64,000 bases of DNA, from the NCBI GenBank assembly GCA_950295325.1, contig OX485808.1, positions 25,504,527 to 25,568,526 of the forward strand. The letters are read 5' to 3'. Every line of letters begins with the position of its first letter. Within the stretch, counting starts at the first letter, position 1. Under the pieces are notes generated by a model that did not search any database, was not told where the DNA came from, and saw only the letters and a list, made by a program, of their open reading frames with translations. Shown here one piece after another: positions 49,001 through 61,000 of the stretch. The DNA comes from Polytrichum commune. Lineage: Eukaryota > Streptophyta > Polytrichopsida > Polytrichales > Polytrichaceae. A program made the translations under genes and the position numbers.

Positions 49001-52000
49001 TTTGTTCATTAGGACTCTCTTTTGACATCTTTTGGCCAAAGGCAAATGCCTCCCCTTTGTTCCACCAAAATTGGATGTTTTGGTACCACTTGAACACTCC
49101 TCATCTTTTTGAATTGTCTAAAGTGTGGCAAAACTCCCTACTCAACCGAGAGTTTTGAGAATTATACCACGATTTCTCATGATTTTTCACAAGTTCTAGT
49201 GTTATATTGAGAATGTGATACCTAATTTAGGGTATTGTCCTGCTTGTCAGGCCTGAAATTATTGTTGATTCTATGATAACAAAAATATGCTGTCACTGTA
49301 GGCACCTTGACTTGGAGCTTTTACACATGCACTATGGAATACAAGCTGCAGTTCTTGCTTTGGATGTCATGGAGACTAGTGTTGATAGTGACTCAAGCAA
49401 TGAAAAACAGCTACAGGCAGCACAATACCTACAGCAACTTCGTGAGCACTTGGAAGCGATCAGTACTCCAGTTCGTCGGGTAAATCAGTCGAAGTCTTCA
49501 TTATGCATGTGAGGTTGTTAGTGCCAGTGCTTGATTTGAAAAATATGACTACTTAACCTTTCAAGAGCTGGGGGTGTGTTTACATGGGATATGTGACAAT
49601 TTGTATGAACAAACAATAGGTATTGTAATAATTTTTGATGTGTTGTATTTAATCCATATTTATCACAACCTTTTTAAAAAGAGGAAGTGAAATTAAAGGC
49701 ATATGTGACAATGGTCATTAGAAATCGTGGTATGTATTGAGTCCAGGTCATTTATGCAAACTCATACATGCGAATATGTTTTATTTACTCCTTGACATAG
49801 GGTATTAAATTCAAAACCCAAAAGCATCAAAATTATAATTTTCAGACTTGGTGAGGCTCGTGGAATTTTTGTACATGGCTGTGTATTGAGCCACTTGGTC
49901 CTTCATATGCTCAAAAAGTATGATGTTTCAATGCAAAGGCTTGCTGTTGATGTGATTTGTCTTGGGATTGACCAAATGCACATCACAATGCATTGATTGA
50001 GGTTGTGGAATGCTGCTATATTGCAGGTGTGGATTATGAATATCATTATATCTCTTTTACATATGGATGACATCAATATCCAACCACTGAATAGCAAGGA
50101 TTCATCAGTGCCAGTAGAACCAAGTGTTACGGAACCTGCAGAAATGAGTAGTACAGGCTCCAAGAAGAAAGAGATGATGTCCCCAGTTGCATTTGTGCAA
50201 ACCATATTAACCATCCTTCAACAGTGCATGCCACCTCCTGGGTTGGAGTTGGAGCCACGAAGCTCATCAAGCAAAGGGGGCTTGGCTAGGAAAGGAAGCA
50301 CAAGGAGTGCCAGCTTTCCAGGGAAAGCTGCAAAAAAGGCCTGGTTAAAACAATTGGAATCTTTGCACAATTTTGTTGACGATTGGAATTGGAGACTCGC
50401 AGTGTTGCAGCGGCTGTCTCCGTCCACTCAGCGTCCTTGGCAGTGGCGAGAAGCGTTGGCAGTTCTGCGAGCAGCTCCTTCAACCATTCTCAACATGTGG
50501 GTTTTGTGACCAGAAATTGTTAGTCATAAATACTGCTTTCTTGTCGACAGCATAAATAAATAATTAGGACTGATTTTTAGTGTGTTTTGTCTTGATATCG
50601 ATATGGATACCAGCTTCTTCTGATGCCCACAGATTTCAAGGTTATTAGCACTCATCTCCTGTTGAAGAACTTAAGCTTATAAAATAGAATTATCTTAACT
50701 TGTCTTCTGGTTAGGAGTTGGTTTGTTTGCATAGAACACCTTCCATGGTTGGTAAGTATGCAGTGGATGCTTGGTAAGTATGTGGAGGATTGAATGAAGA
50801 ACATTCTTTTGTGGTTCATTGAGGGTTAAACTTTTTTTTTAAAAAAAAAAAAAAAAAAAAAAATCATTTCAAGAGATGCTAAAATGAGCTTGGCCCTCAA
50901 TGAATTATAATAGGTTGCTTTTCATTCAAATTCAATACTACCTCCGAGCATGCACCACAAGTCAAAGGTTAATTTTTGATAGTGGATGCAAAGCAACCAG
51001 TGGAAAATTATAGGGGACTAACTGCTGATGAAAAGTCCCATTGAGGTTAAGGAAAACTCTGATGTACCTAAACTTTTCTGTCATTTAGTGCCTTCTAGTG
51101 CTTTGTAAGTTTTTGAAGAACTTATATAGTCCTTGAACGTGTTCACTACAGGTGTGTCCAGAGAAACCAGTATGATCTTGGAGAAGAAGCAGTGAATCGG
51201 TTTAGGTTGTCCCCGGAGGAGGCGGCCTCTTTGCAACTTGCTCAGTGGGTTGACAATGCTGTTGCAAGAGCATCAGTATGTAAATCCTGTTTTTGTTTAC
51301 TCTTGGGCTTTCATGTGTGGTAAATGATGGTTAGGACTTGTTGAGTGCAATTGATTATGGGAATGAGGTGGTGAACTGTGGAATTATAGCTAAGTGTCCT
51401 GTAGGTGAATTGGTCCATTTAGTCTCTCTACCCTTGCCTTTCCTTGAAGTACCAAAGCTGTGAGACCCATGTCTCAAACTCACCTGTTCAGTAGGATTCA
51501 AGCAGTGCTGACGATGTCAATGCTTCCTCTTTCGTTGCTTTTGGGTTGATGCAAATGTGTAAACTTCTGTTGGACCTTCATTGGTGTGTTTTTTGGACTT
51601 TTAGGTGGATGATGCAATTTCTCGAGTTGCAGAGGAGTTGTCAGGCACAGATGATAACCTTGACTTCACTGCTCTTCAGGCCCCCTTGGCACCTCTTGCC
51701 ACTGTAAAATTCATTGCTCACTGTATTCTGTGTCCTTCTGTTCGTTTAATTTTTTCCATAGTGTGGTAGCAAGACGATTCCTGCTTCTGTTTATCTTCAT
51801 GTGGATGCCTCATTCCTCATTGAAAGATGGTACACTAAATAGTCCTATTAGTGTGGGCCACAGTGGTTCTCTACAACCCACATAAAATTTTCAACCACAG
51901 TAATTCTCCAGTTTAAAACTTGTCTGGCACACATTAATTTTTTTCAAGGAAATTGATGTGGGTGACGATTTTATTTTATGCTACATTTGTCTTTGAACTA

Positions 52001-55000
52001 ATTACTTAAGGTGTTTCTTGGAAGTCTCCAGGAAGATTTAGGGAAAGACCCAGTGTCTTGGGCCCACATTATTTCTACCCTGACTAGGAAATTAGTGTGG
52101 CCCACATTAATTATTCCCACATTTATTTTCCACCCACACTAATAGGACTATTTAGTGTAGCTTGTGACCAGAAAATTCTAGTATTTATTGGCTGTTGAAC
52201 TGAACAGCGTTCTGTTTTCTTTACCAGGTTCTGCTGTGTGTTGATGTTGCTGCCACTTCTGTAAGGTCTGTTGACATGGCAAGGCGCCTACTTGACCGGG
52301 TATGTAGTCTGCCCTTATGGCATATTGAGTTTTAACTACTATGTACGAAGATTTTTTGGGACTAAATCAGTAAAGTGATGAATAAGTCTAGTTATTATCT
52401 TTGGACATCCTGATCTTGTATAACTAGCGCTTGGTCAATACCAAGGAAAGAAGTTGATAATATGAAGCCAGAAATTGACCTTTATCTCATAACTGTTGTT
52501 TTTAAATAAACGAACTTTTTCTGCATAGGGAGGGTTTTCATAAAAAACGAAAGTGATGACAATAATGTGCTATTGACAAGTGATTTTGTCAATATATTTG
52601 GAAATCCTGATCTTGTACAACTATGCACTTGCTCAATACCAAGGAAAGAGCATGATAATAGAGTCAAAAATTGACCTAAGTTTTGTTCTGGAGAAACAAA
52701 CTTTTTATGTAGAATAGAAAGGGGTATTGTTGTATCGTATGAAAATGAAAGTGATGACAAGCATGTGGTATGAACGAGGGAATTTGTGGTGTCTCCAGGC
52801 GCGCGTCCTTCTATCTCAAATTTCCCAAACAGGTTCCAGGGGTCAAGGGCCAGAGCAACGACAGGAGGCATGCATGGTCTTGGTTGCAAAACGCACTGTT
52901 TTACGATTATATGAACTTCTGGAGCAGGTCTACACAGTTGGTTTTTTTAACCTGTGTGCTTCTGGATTGACCTGCTTGGTGACGACATGTGGAAACTGTT
53001 GAAAAGTCCATATCTTGCTGTATCTCATATGTCATGTAGCTAAATCTATTGACATATTGGGGATATTAACCCTTAAAGGACCAAAGGGCTGAATGTATGG
53101 TCTATATACACAATTTTCTATGAGCCTTACCTAGCAATTTGTCTTTCTAGAGTATTTATGGGTTTGGAACTTTATTTAGTGCATTATTTTATGTTAAGGA
53201 GAAAATAAAAACATATTCATATGTGACATTGGTGATCAAACTACAAAGTATTTGTTTGCATCTGAGGGCACCCAAGTTTTGTATTTGAACCTAAATTTCC
53301 AATTACATTAAGTTACTCAACTGAATTGACGAATGAGTAAATTTTAGATAGGGCCACTTTTGACACAATTAGCTAAATATGGAAGTTTTAACCTCAAATA
53401 CATGATCTTGTGCATGTCGAGGCCCAGATAGGACCTCATAGATGCTTAGTTATTAAGTGGAATTCATGACCTAAAATAAACGAGTAGAGAGAATGTTGTG
53501 CTTAGAAAGAGGTTGTATCTTATTGTTCTCCTTTCTGATTGCAGGACAAGGTTGGAGCCTTGCAGCTTTTATTGTCAGGTGCAGATATGGTTTCAATGTC
53601 AGGTACTGATGGTTCACGTCAAGTTCTTCGGCAGCGTGCTCTAGCCATTCTTCAGCAAACAATAGAAGATGCTTTTAGTGGCAAACGCCAGTTTCTAAGT
53701 GGTGAGCATGGCTACTTCAATCTTTCATTTGTACTTGTCATTCATATGCCACCTAAGGCTTCTTTGTAATTCCCAGAGATAGGCATTTCAATCTGGATTT
53801 GTGATTTTCTTCACATATTTTGACTTTTGATACTATTAGACTTTTGTATAATGTCCTGATGGTGCTTCTCCTGTAACAAGGATTCTAGGGACTTTGTCAA
53901 TTGAACAAAGTCATAACCCTCTTCATGATCATGCAGAACTTGATTGTTCTGTTGTTATTCGATTTCAACGTCTTTTTGTTGCCTTTCTACAAGGTGTTGA
54001 CAAATGCCACCACTTAAAATTGTTGGGTAAGGTGACCTTGGTGTATTCAATTAGACAGTTTCCTTATCAACTGATTTTTGAGTGCAGGAAAACTTCATAA
54101 CTTGGTCAAGGCATTAGCAGACGAGGAAGGAGAGGATTGGTCAATTGGGTCGTATGGAGAAAAAAAATCTCTGCTTGGACCTGAGCACAGCCTTGGCTTA
54201 GGGCTTGGATTCCGGGTTGCATCAAGGCAGAATCAAAGAAGTAGTATGCCTTCAAGTCCTGGTTCTGGATCAGTCGACTTTTCTGGGGAGGCTAATTTCC
54301 AAGTTACTCCCAAGGCATCAACAAAGCGGTTTCTTGGACCATTAAGTAATAAGCCTATGGCTTATCTTTCAGCTTTCATACTCTACATTGCGACTGTTGG
54401 TGACATTGTGGATGGTGTCGATACAACTCATGACTTCAATTTCTTTACTCTCATCTACGAGCGCCCCAATGATGTATGGCTGTCTTGATTAACTCAGCTT
54501 TATTCCTTTTGAGATTTATAAAGGGACAAATCTTTTGAAAAGAGTAATTGTAAGAGTCATTTACTTTTATCATGTGATACATGAGCATTGCAACTTACAG
54601 AGCATTTATGTCTAGATATAAATTGGCGACGGGGTTATTTGGAGATTTTTGAGGAGCACAACTACATGCCCTTAGAAGTGGACTTTCTGTCCTTGCATTT
54701 CACAATCTGCAGAAACGTAAAGAAGAATAAGCTAAAGTGATTGAAGTGGAATTGTTCTTTTCCAGCTGTTGACGAGACTTGTATTTGAGAGGGGAAGTGC
54801 GGATGCTGCCGGTAAAGTTGCAGAAATCATGGGCGCAGATTTAGTCCATCAGGTGCCGTGTTCCTTGAGACATTTGTGCAGATCTCCTACTAATTACTTA
54901 GTAGGAGATGTCATTGTTGCAGGTTATTTCTTATATATGTCTTTATAAAGTCTGTCACTATATCTACACTGTCGAATCGAGGTTAATTGTGATCAACAAT

Positions 55001-58000
55001 TAATTTGCACTAGCATCATCTTTAGAGAAACAATGTGTTTTGTCTCAAATGTGAAGTCTTGTCAATCTGGATTCACAGCTTTTCAAGTTCCAGTTTTAAT
55101 TGTTCTCTGAGAGGCCTTAGTTTTTTCTGTTTGTCATTTATTGTTGCAGGTCATTTCTGCGTGTGTTCCTCCAGTGTATCCTCCTCGTGGGGGCAAAGGA
55201 TGGGCATGTATACCGCAACTTCCGACGCGTGTTGTTCAACCGGGCAATCAAAGGGGGGATGTTCATGTTGTGCAAACAACAGCACATGATGAAGACGAGC
55301 CTCAACTTTACCCTCTGCAATTGGATGTTGTGAAACACCTTGCGACATTGTCACCTGTGCGCTCTATCCTTGCTTGCATATTTGGTCAAAGTCGTTTCAC
55401 GACACAAACCAAAGATGCAAATGTAGCAGATTCAAATGTGGATGCGGATCGCTCCTTTTTTGACTTTGCCTTGGAGCAGTCTGACAGGCAAGGACCTGCT
55501 CCACAAATACCTATGAAATAATATGTGGGCTCAATTCATTTGGTGCATACTATCTTATCATGCTTGTATGTTCTCATAGTATTCCAATGAGCTGGAGGCC
55601 ATTTTCATGTTGATATGATATGACTATTTTTTTACTGACATCCCCAATATCTTGTCCAATTTCTCATGGTTTTGTCTTTCACAGATACCTCACCTTGAAC
55701 CAATTTGTGGGTTCAAATATATTCATTTGATGCAGGCTATCTTACCATGTTTGTATATGTTCTTTAAAGATGAGTTGAAGGCCACTTTCATGTACACATT
55801 TCTTCAAATGACATTCCCAATACGTAGACTTTCAAATTTCTGAAGGTTTTGTCTTTTGCAGATATCCCACGTTAAACCGCTGGATTCAGCTGCAAGCCAA
55901 TCTGCAAAGTTTGACGTATTCATCAAACTCTTCCCTAAGTCTTAATCAAGACCTAAGAAAGGTAGAGGATTCAAAATCATCACTTAAACGGCCTCGTGCA
56001 CCTGACAAAGAGGATTCCGATTCATCATCCGAGGTTGATGAAAGAGATGAACTGCCTGGAACTTCTGTATCAGCAACATCTAGATGGGACACAGGATCTT
56101 TTGGACGAAAAGGCGAGGGTGAAGTTTCGTCAATCTCCAAGGAAGCGGAAACTTCACAACCAACTAGCTTGTATTCCCTAATGTTTGACTGGGAAAATGA
56201 GGCCCCATATGCAGAAGCAGTTCAAAGGTAAATCTTGGTGGAAATGACTACCTACCTGTCTGTAAGTAGGTTATTACCAGTCATTTTTGTTGGGCCTCAA
56301 AATCAAAATTGAGGAGCCAGTGATTGATTGAAGGCTATTGGAGGTCTAGTCTACTCACATTGTAACTTTCTCAATAGTAGAGAGTGTCAAAGAAGATCCT
56401 GTGATTCTGTGACAACATATGATTAAATTGAAGAACAAGTGCACAAGGAAGCTTAGCTTGTATACATCCAACATTTACATATGCTTAGCAGATGAACACG
56501 ATTTGTTTCAATAAGAAGTATTCTTGAGTCTGTAGAATTTCCTGTTTAAACAACTGTATCTTCCTTTTGGTGAAAACTGGCAATGAAATATTATACTCCA
56601 TACCACAAAGGTAGAAGTGAGAAGTGTAAGTGGACATCAATAGCTTATTTTTAAAGTCTCTCAATAATCCATGTTTTGATAAAGAGTTGGGCCTTATGTT
56701 TTGACAATTTTTATAATGTTCAAGGAGCATTCAAGTGGTGTTGGAACCTCCATTTATGGTGCATTGAAGTGGAGGTTTTTGACTTTTGGCCAAGAGATGG
56801 TTATTAAAAAATAGACCCCTTGTCAAACTTTCGAGAGCACCATTTTAGGTGTCTTCAAAGGTTGCCATGAAATTCTTTGGGGAGAAACTCCCTACCAAAA
56901 CATGAGTCATTGAGAGACTTCCAGGATACTCTATCGGCCACAAATGCTTTTCAATTACAACAAGACATCGTGTTTGCAGATTGAAAGTCTATCTTCTTCA
57001 ATGACAAGCATGACACCTGCTCATTGTGGTATTCAAGAGTTTAAGAGCAAATGGACGTCATGATATTCACAAAGTTATTGTTCTTGCAGGCTAATTGAGG
57101 AAGGGAAATTAGTGGATGCGTTGGCGCTTTCTGACAGATGGTTGCGCGATGGTGCGCCAGATCAGTTGCTACAATTATTAATTGAGAGAGGTGAAGAAAG
57201 TGGATCAATTTCAGGTAGCAGATGGCAGAGTCAAACTGGAAGTCATTCCTACAGCAGCAGTTGGCAGTATTGTATTCGTCTGCGAAACAAGACTCTGGCG
57301 GCTACCCTTGCCTTGAAGTAAGCCCTGAGAGAGGACCTTTTGTTAATAAATAACTTTGTAAAACACAAAGAGTGTAGATCTGGCCTTTTGGTTAGAGATA
57401 CTCTCAATGCTTATGAATGTATTGGGGTTTTTCTGTAACTCAACGGGACTTTTGGTTGGGAGTTGGTTGTTTTGCATACAACACCTTCCATATTTGGTAA
57501 GTTGCGGTGCATGCTTGGAGGTAGTGTGGAGGTTTGAAAGAAGAACATTCTATATTGGTTCATTGAGGGTTAAGCTCGTTTTGGCATGCCAAGAGGTGCT
57601 AAAATGAGTTCGGCTGTCAATGAACCGAATTAGGTTGCTCTTTACTGAATGTTAAATACTACCTTTGAGCATGCACCACCACAAGTGGTAAGAAATTACT
57701 GATTTTGTACGTAAATCGATCATTGGAAAATCATAGGGATCAAGTCCTCAGGAAATCCACCATTGAGTTGAAGGAGAACTTTATTGTATCTATGTTCACC
57801 TATTTTCTACACTAGCTGTTACAACTCTGCAGCTGTATGGTTCTGTTAAATGTTTGGATTATGCAGTTGAGATGCAGCTTTCCTCACATTTTGTCTTGGT
57901 TGTATTCCGACTGTCAATTTGTACGAGTTGAAATTTCACTAATACCAAAATGATTATTTTGTATTCTGAATATCAACCCCTGATAATATGGAAAGATCCA

Positions 58001-61000
58001 GGCAGTGAGGGTGGAATTAGAAGCTTAAGAACAAATGAACTGTATTTGGTAGAGCACTTCATAAAGGACAAACTACAGTTAGAGGTCACAAAGGATCAAC
58101 AAACAGCTTATTTTCTTTTCAAAATGCTCTTTAAGTAGACTCATTGGCCATTCACACTGTCCCAGGATGCTAGTCTTATTTGATTTCATGCAATTTGGGT
58201 GTTAGAGTTTATCTGAGTTGAATTTTTGTGATTTTTCTGCAGGTATTTGCAGCGGTGGGAGCTTGATGCTGCAATCGATGTCCTCACTATGTGCAGTTGT
58301 CACTTGTCTCCTGACGATCCACTTCATGCCGAGGTCTTCAATACTTCTTTTCTAATTATGTACAATTTTTTATGCTGTAAAGTGACTTTCTGGCATTAAT
58401 TACACCTCAACAAACACCAGTTGTGGCTCTGTGTGTCCTTGTGTCTTAAAAACAGATGGATTCCTCTGCTTCTGACTTAATAAACTGCAATGTTACTGAA
58501 TTCATGGCTGTAGGTAGTTCAAAAAAGAAATACTCTCCAGCAATATGGTCGCATTCAACGAGCAGACAACCGTTTTACCCAGTGGCAAGAGGTACTACAC
58601 ACAAAATTCCTAGCTTGCTACTGCAATCTCAATTGAGTTATCTTTTAATGTAATGGGACCTTTGGTCAGGTATTGGTCCCCTATGATTTCCATTGCTTGT
58701 TTTTGCATACAATACTAATAATCTCTTTTCACTTGTGATGGTGCATGCTTGGAGGCAGTCTTTGAATTTGAGTAAAGAGCAACCTATTTCAATTTACTGA
58801 GGGCCAAACTCATTTTAGCACCTCTTGGCATGCTAAATTGAGGTTTACTCACAATGAGCTGATATAGAATGTTCTTAGGTCAAACCTCGACACTGCCTAC
58901 AAAGCATGCACCTCAATCTTACCAAACTTGGAAGGTGTTGAATGCAAAACAACTAACACCCAATCTAAAAGACATGCTGAGTTAGAGAATATTTTAAAAT
59001 GTTAAAATTAGGTGATGACTCCTGTATGCTGTTATAAATTAAAATGATGGAGATCCATAGGTTTTACCTCAAATTCTGTAAATGGAATTTGGTGGTTAAA
59101 CTTGATTAACCCTGTTTCTACAGACCTAATATATTTTGGTGTAAACAACTATAAGTGGCAAGAGAATACATAACTTGGTGTATGTGTGTGCAGGTAGAAG
59201 CACTTTGTCAAACTGATCCTGAGGGACTGGCGCTTCGACTTTCGGATAAAGGGGCTGTTTCTGCTGCACTTGATGTGGCGGAATCTTTCAAACTATCGAA
59301 TAATTTACGACGAGAATTGCAAGGTCGCCAGCTCGTGAAATTGCTGACAACTGACCCCATAAGTGGTGGGGGACCTGCGGGTGGTTTACGTTTTCTCAAT
59401 TCCTTGCATCATCCGGAAGATGCATTGCCGGTGGCTATGGCAGCAATGGAGCTACTTCCGAATCTTCAGTCCAAACAGCTTTTGGTACAAACAACTTGGC
59501 TATAAAATGTTATCCTCTAACCCAGCATCACTTCTGGTTGGGAGTTGGTTGTTTTGCATACAACACCTTCCATGTTCAGTGGAGTGAAATTATTGAATTG
59601 TATGCAAAACAACCAATGGAATCATAGGGGATTAACTCCTGATGAAAAGTCCCATGGAGTTAAAGGATATGATTATTAGCATGTGAATTGATGAATGTAA
59701 CTCCAAACTCTCAATTGCAATCGAGCTGAATTGACATAAAAAATTAGGTGTGCTCAATTTAGAAAGCCTCAGCACAAGTGATTGTAGTGGCGTAGTTTTT
59801 TTCAAAATGAGGAAGTGCTTTAACTGGAAGAGTGAGCCTTATGTGAAATTCTGAGCATCATCAGACATTTTCTATAAGTTACCTACTAGCTGATGTTAAT
59901 GTTGTAAGAGCTGTGGTTGATGGAACTTATGCAAAATGTTCTCAACAATTCTCAATTGAGAGGTAGGATTTGGAATCCAGTTAGTATTAGGATTTGTCAC
60001 AAAAATAGTCTTTCTCTTGGCAAGTGAAAACATGTCTTTGCTGTGATTCACTTGGCCTTTTTTGAGGTCAAGCACGACTCAAGGTTTAGTGAACTTTATA
60101 AGGGCTTATAATTTTGGTATGGTTCTAGATTCTTTCTGGAATTCGTTCAATCAGAGTTATCTGCAAACCCCCTCTTTGAGACTCTCTTCTATGAAGAGCT
60201 CGTTTTTTGATTTGGGTGAAACTCTTGGATCCCCTCCAAAAACGTTGAGAGATCTTAAGGATCTAAATTAGGGTATGACCCATGGGACCTGCCATCCTAA
60301 ATCCTAGCTTGGCATATCCAAGGGCAATCCTAGTATAACAAATTAGAAAGCCAATTTGTTTATAGCCTGCCCCGTTCTCTCAGCATGTCAAGTTAAGCCT
60401 TAAGAAAAACTTCTGTTGCTTTATGCATAGGTGACCTTTCAGCCAACTCATCCAGAGTTTGATCTTGAGACTTTACAGGTAACTTTCTTAAATGAGATTT
60501 GAGTTTGATAAAGGACTGCAAATCATTTGTTTGTTTCTGTGGTGTGATATAGGTGCATTTTTTTCTGAAGCGACGAGTGGGGACCCTCACCGAAGAAGAG
60601 CATGCAAGGCTGGATCGTTTAGCTTTGGGTTTGCGCATGTTGGGATCCCTTCCACTGCCATGGCAGCAACGGTGTTCTGCGCTTCATGAGCACCCGCGTC
60701 TTATTCTTGAGACTTTGCTCATGGGGAAGCAATTGCGTGCTGCTTCTCAGGTACAAAAAATATATCAAGGTTGTAATTGGAGTGTTAGGGATAAAATATC
60801 TTTATCAGAGTTGTCTTTTAACTCAATGGGCCTTTTTGGCAGGAGTTGGTCCCTTATACAAAATTCCATTGGTTGTTTTGCATACACTATCAATAATTTC
60901 TTACCACTTGTGGTGCATTCTCTGAAATAATGTTTGAATTTGAATGAAGAGCAACTTTCTGCTGTTCATTGAGGGCCAGACTTATTAGAGCACCTCTTGG

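Larger units (their letters stand above)
43027..50496 (+). other. ZFYVE26: ZFYVE26-like gene: exons 1-10
   Basis: Exon coordinates: 43027-43471, 45602-46098, 46269-46411, 46671-46797, 47433-47720, 47891-48046, 48460-48675, 48835-48932, 49302-49479, 50027-50496. Phases after exons 1-10 are 1,0,2,0,0,0,0,2,0,2. Several donors are weak (GTACAA after exon 1, GTGGGT after exon 10), but frame and family similarity both support them. Exon 2 encodes an acidic, low-complexity linker. Exons 5-10 are the best-conserved part of the N-terminal half. Confidence 0.85.
51152..57317 (+). other. ZFYVE26: ZFYVE26-like gene: exons 11-20
   Basis: Exon coordinates: 51152-51275, 51605-51703, 52228-52299, 52799-52927, 53545-53701, 54088-54473, 54766-54852, 55150-55487, 55862-56227, 57090-57317. 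Phases after exons 11-20 are 0,0,0,0,1,0,0,2,2,2. The intron after exon 18 starts with GC (AG then GCAAGG). Joining it to exon 19 gives QSDRYPTLNRWIQ, as in the family. Exon 19 also holds a charged linker (KRPRAPDKEDSDSSSEVDER). Confidence 0.88.
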
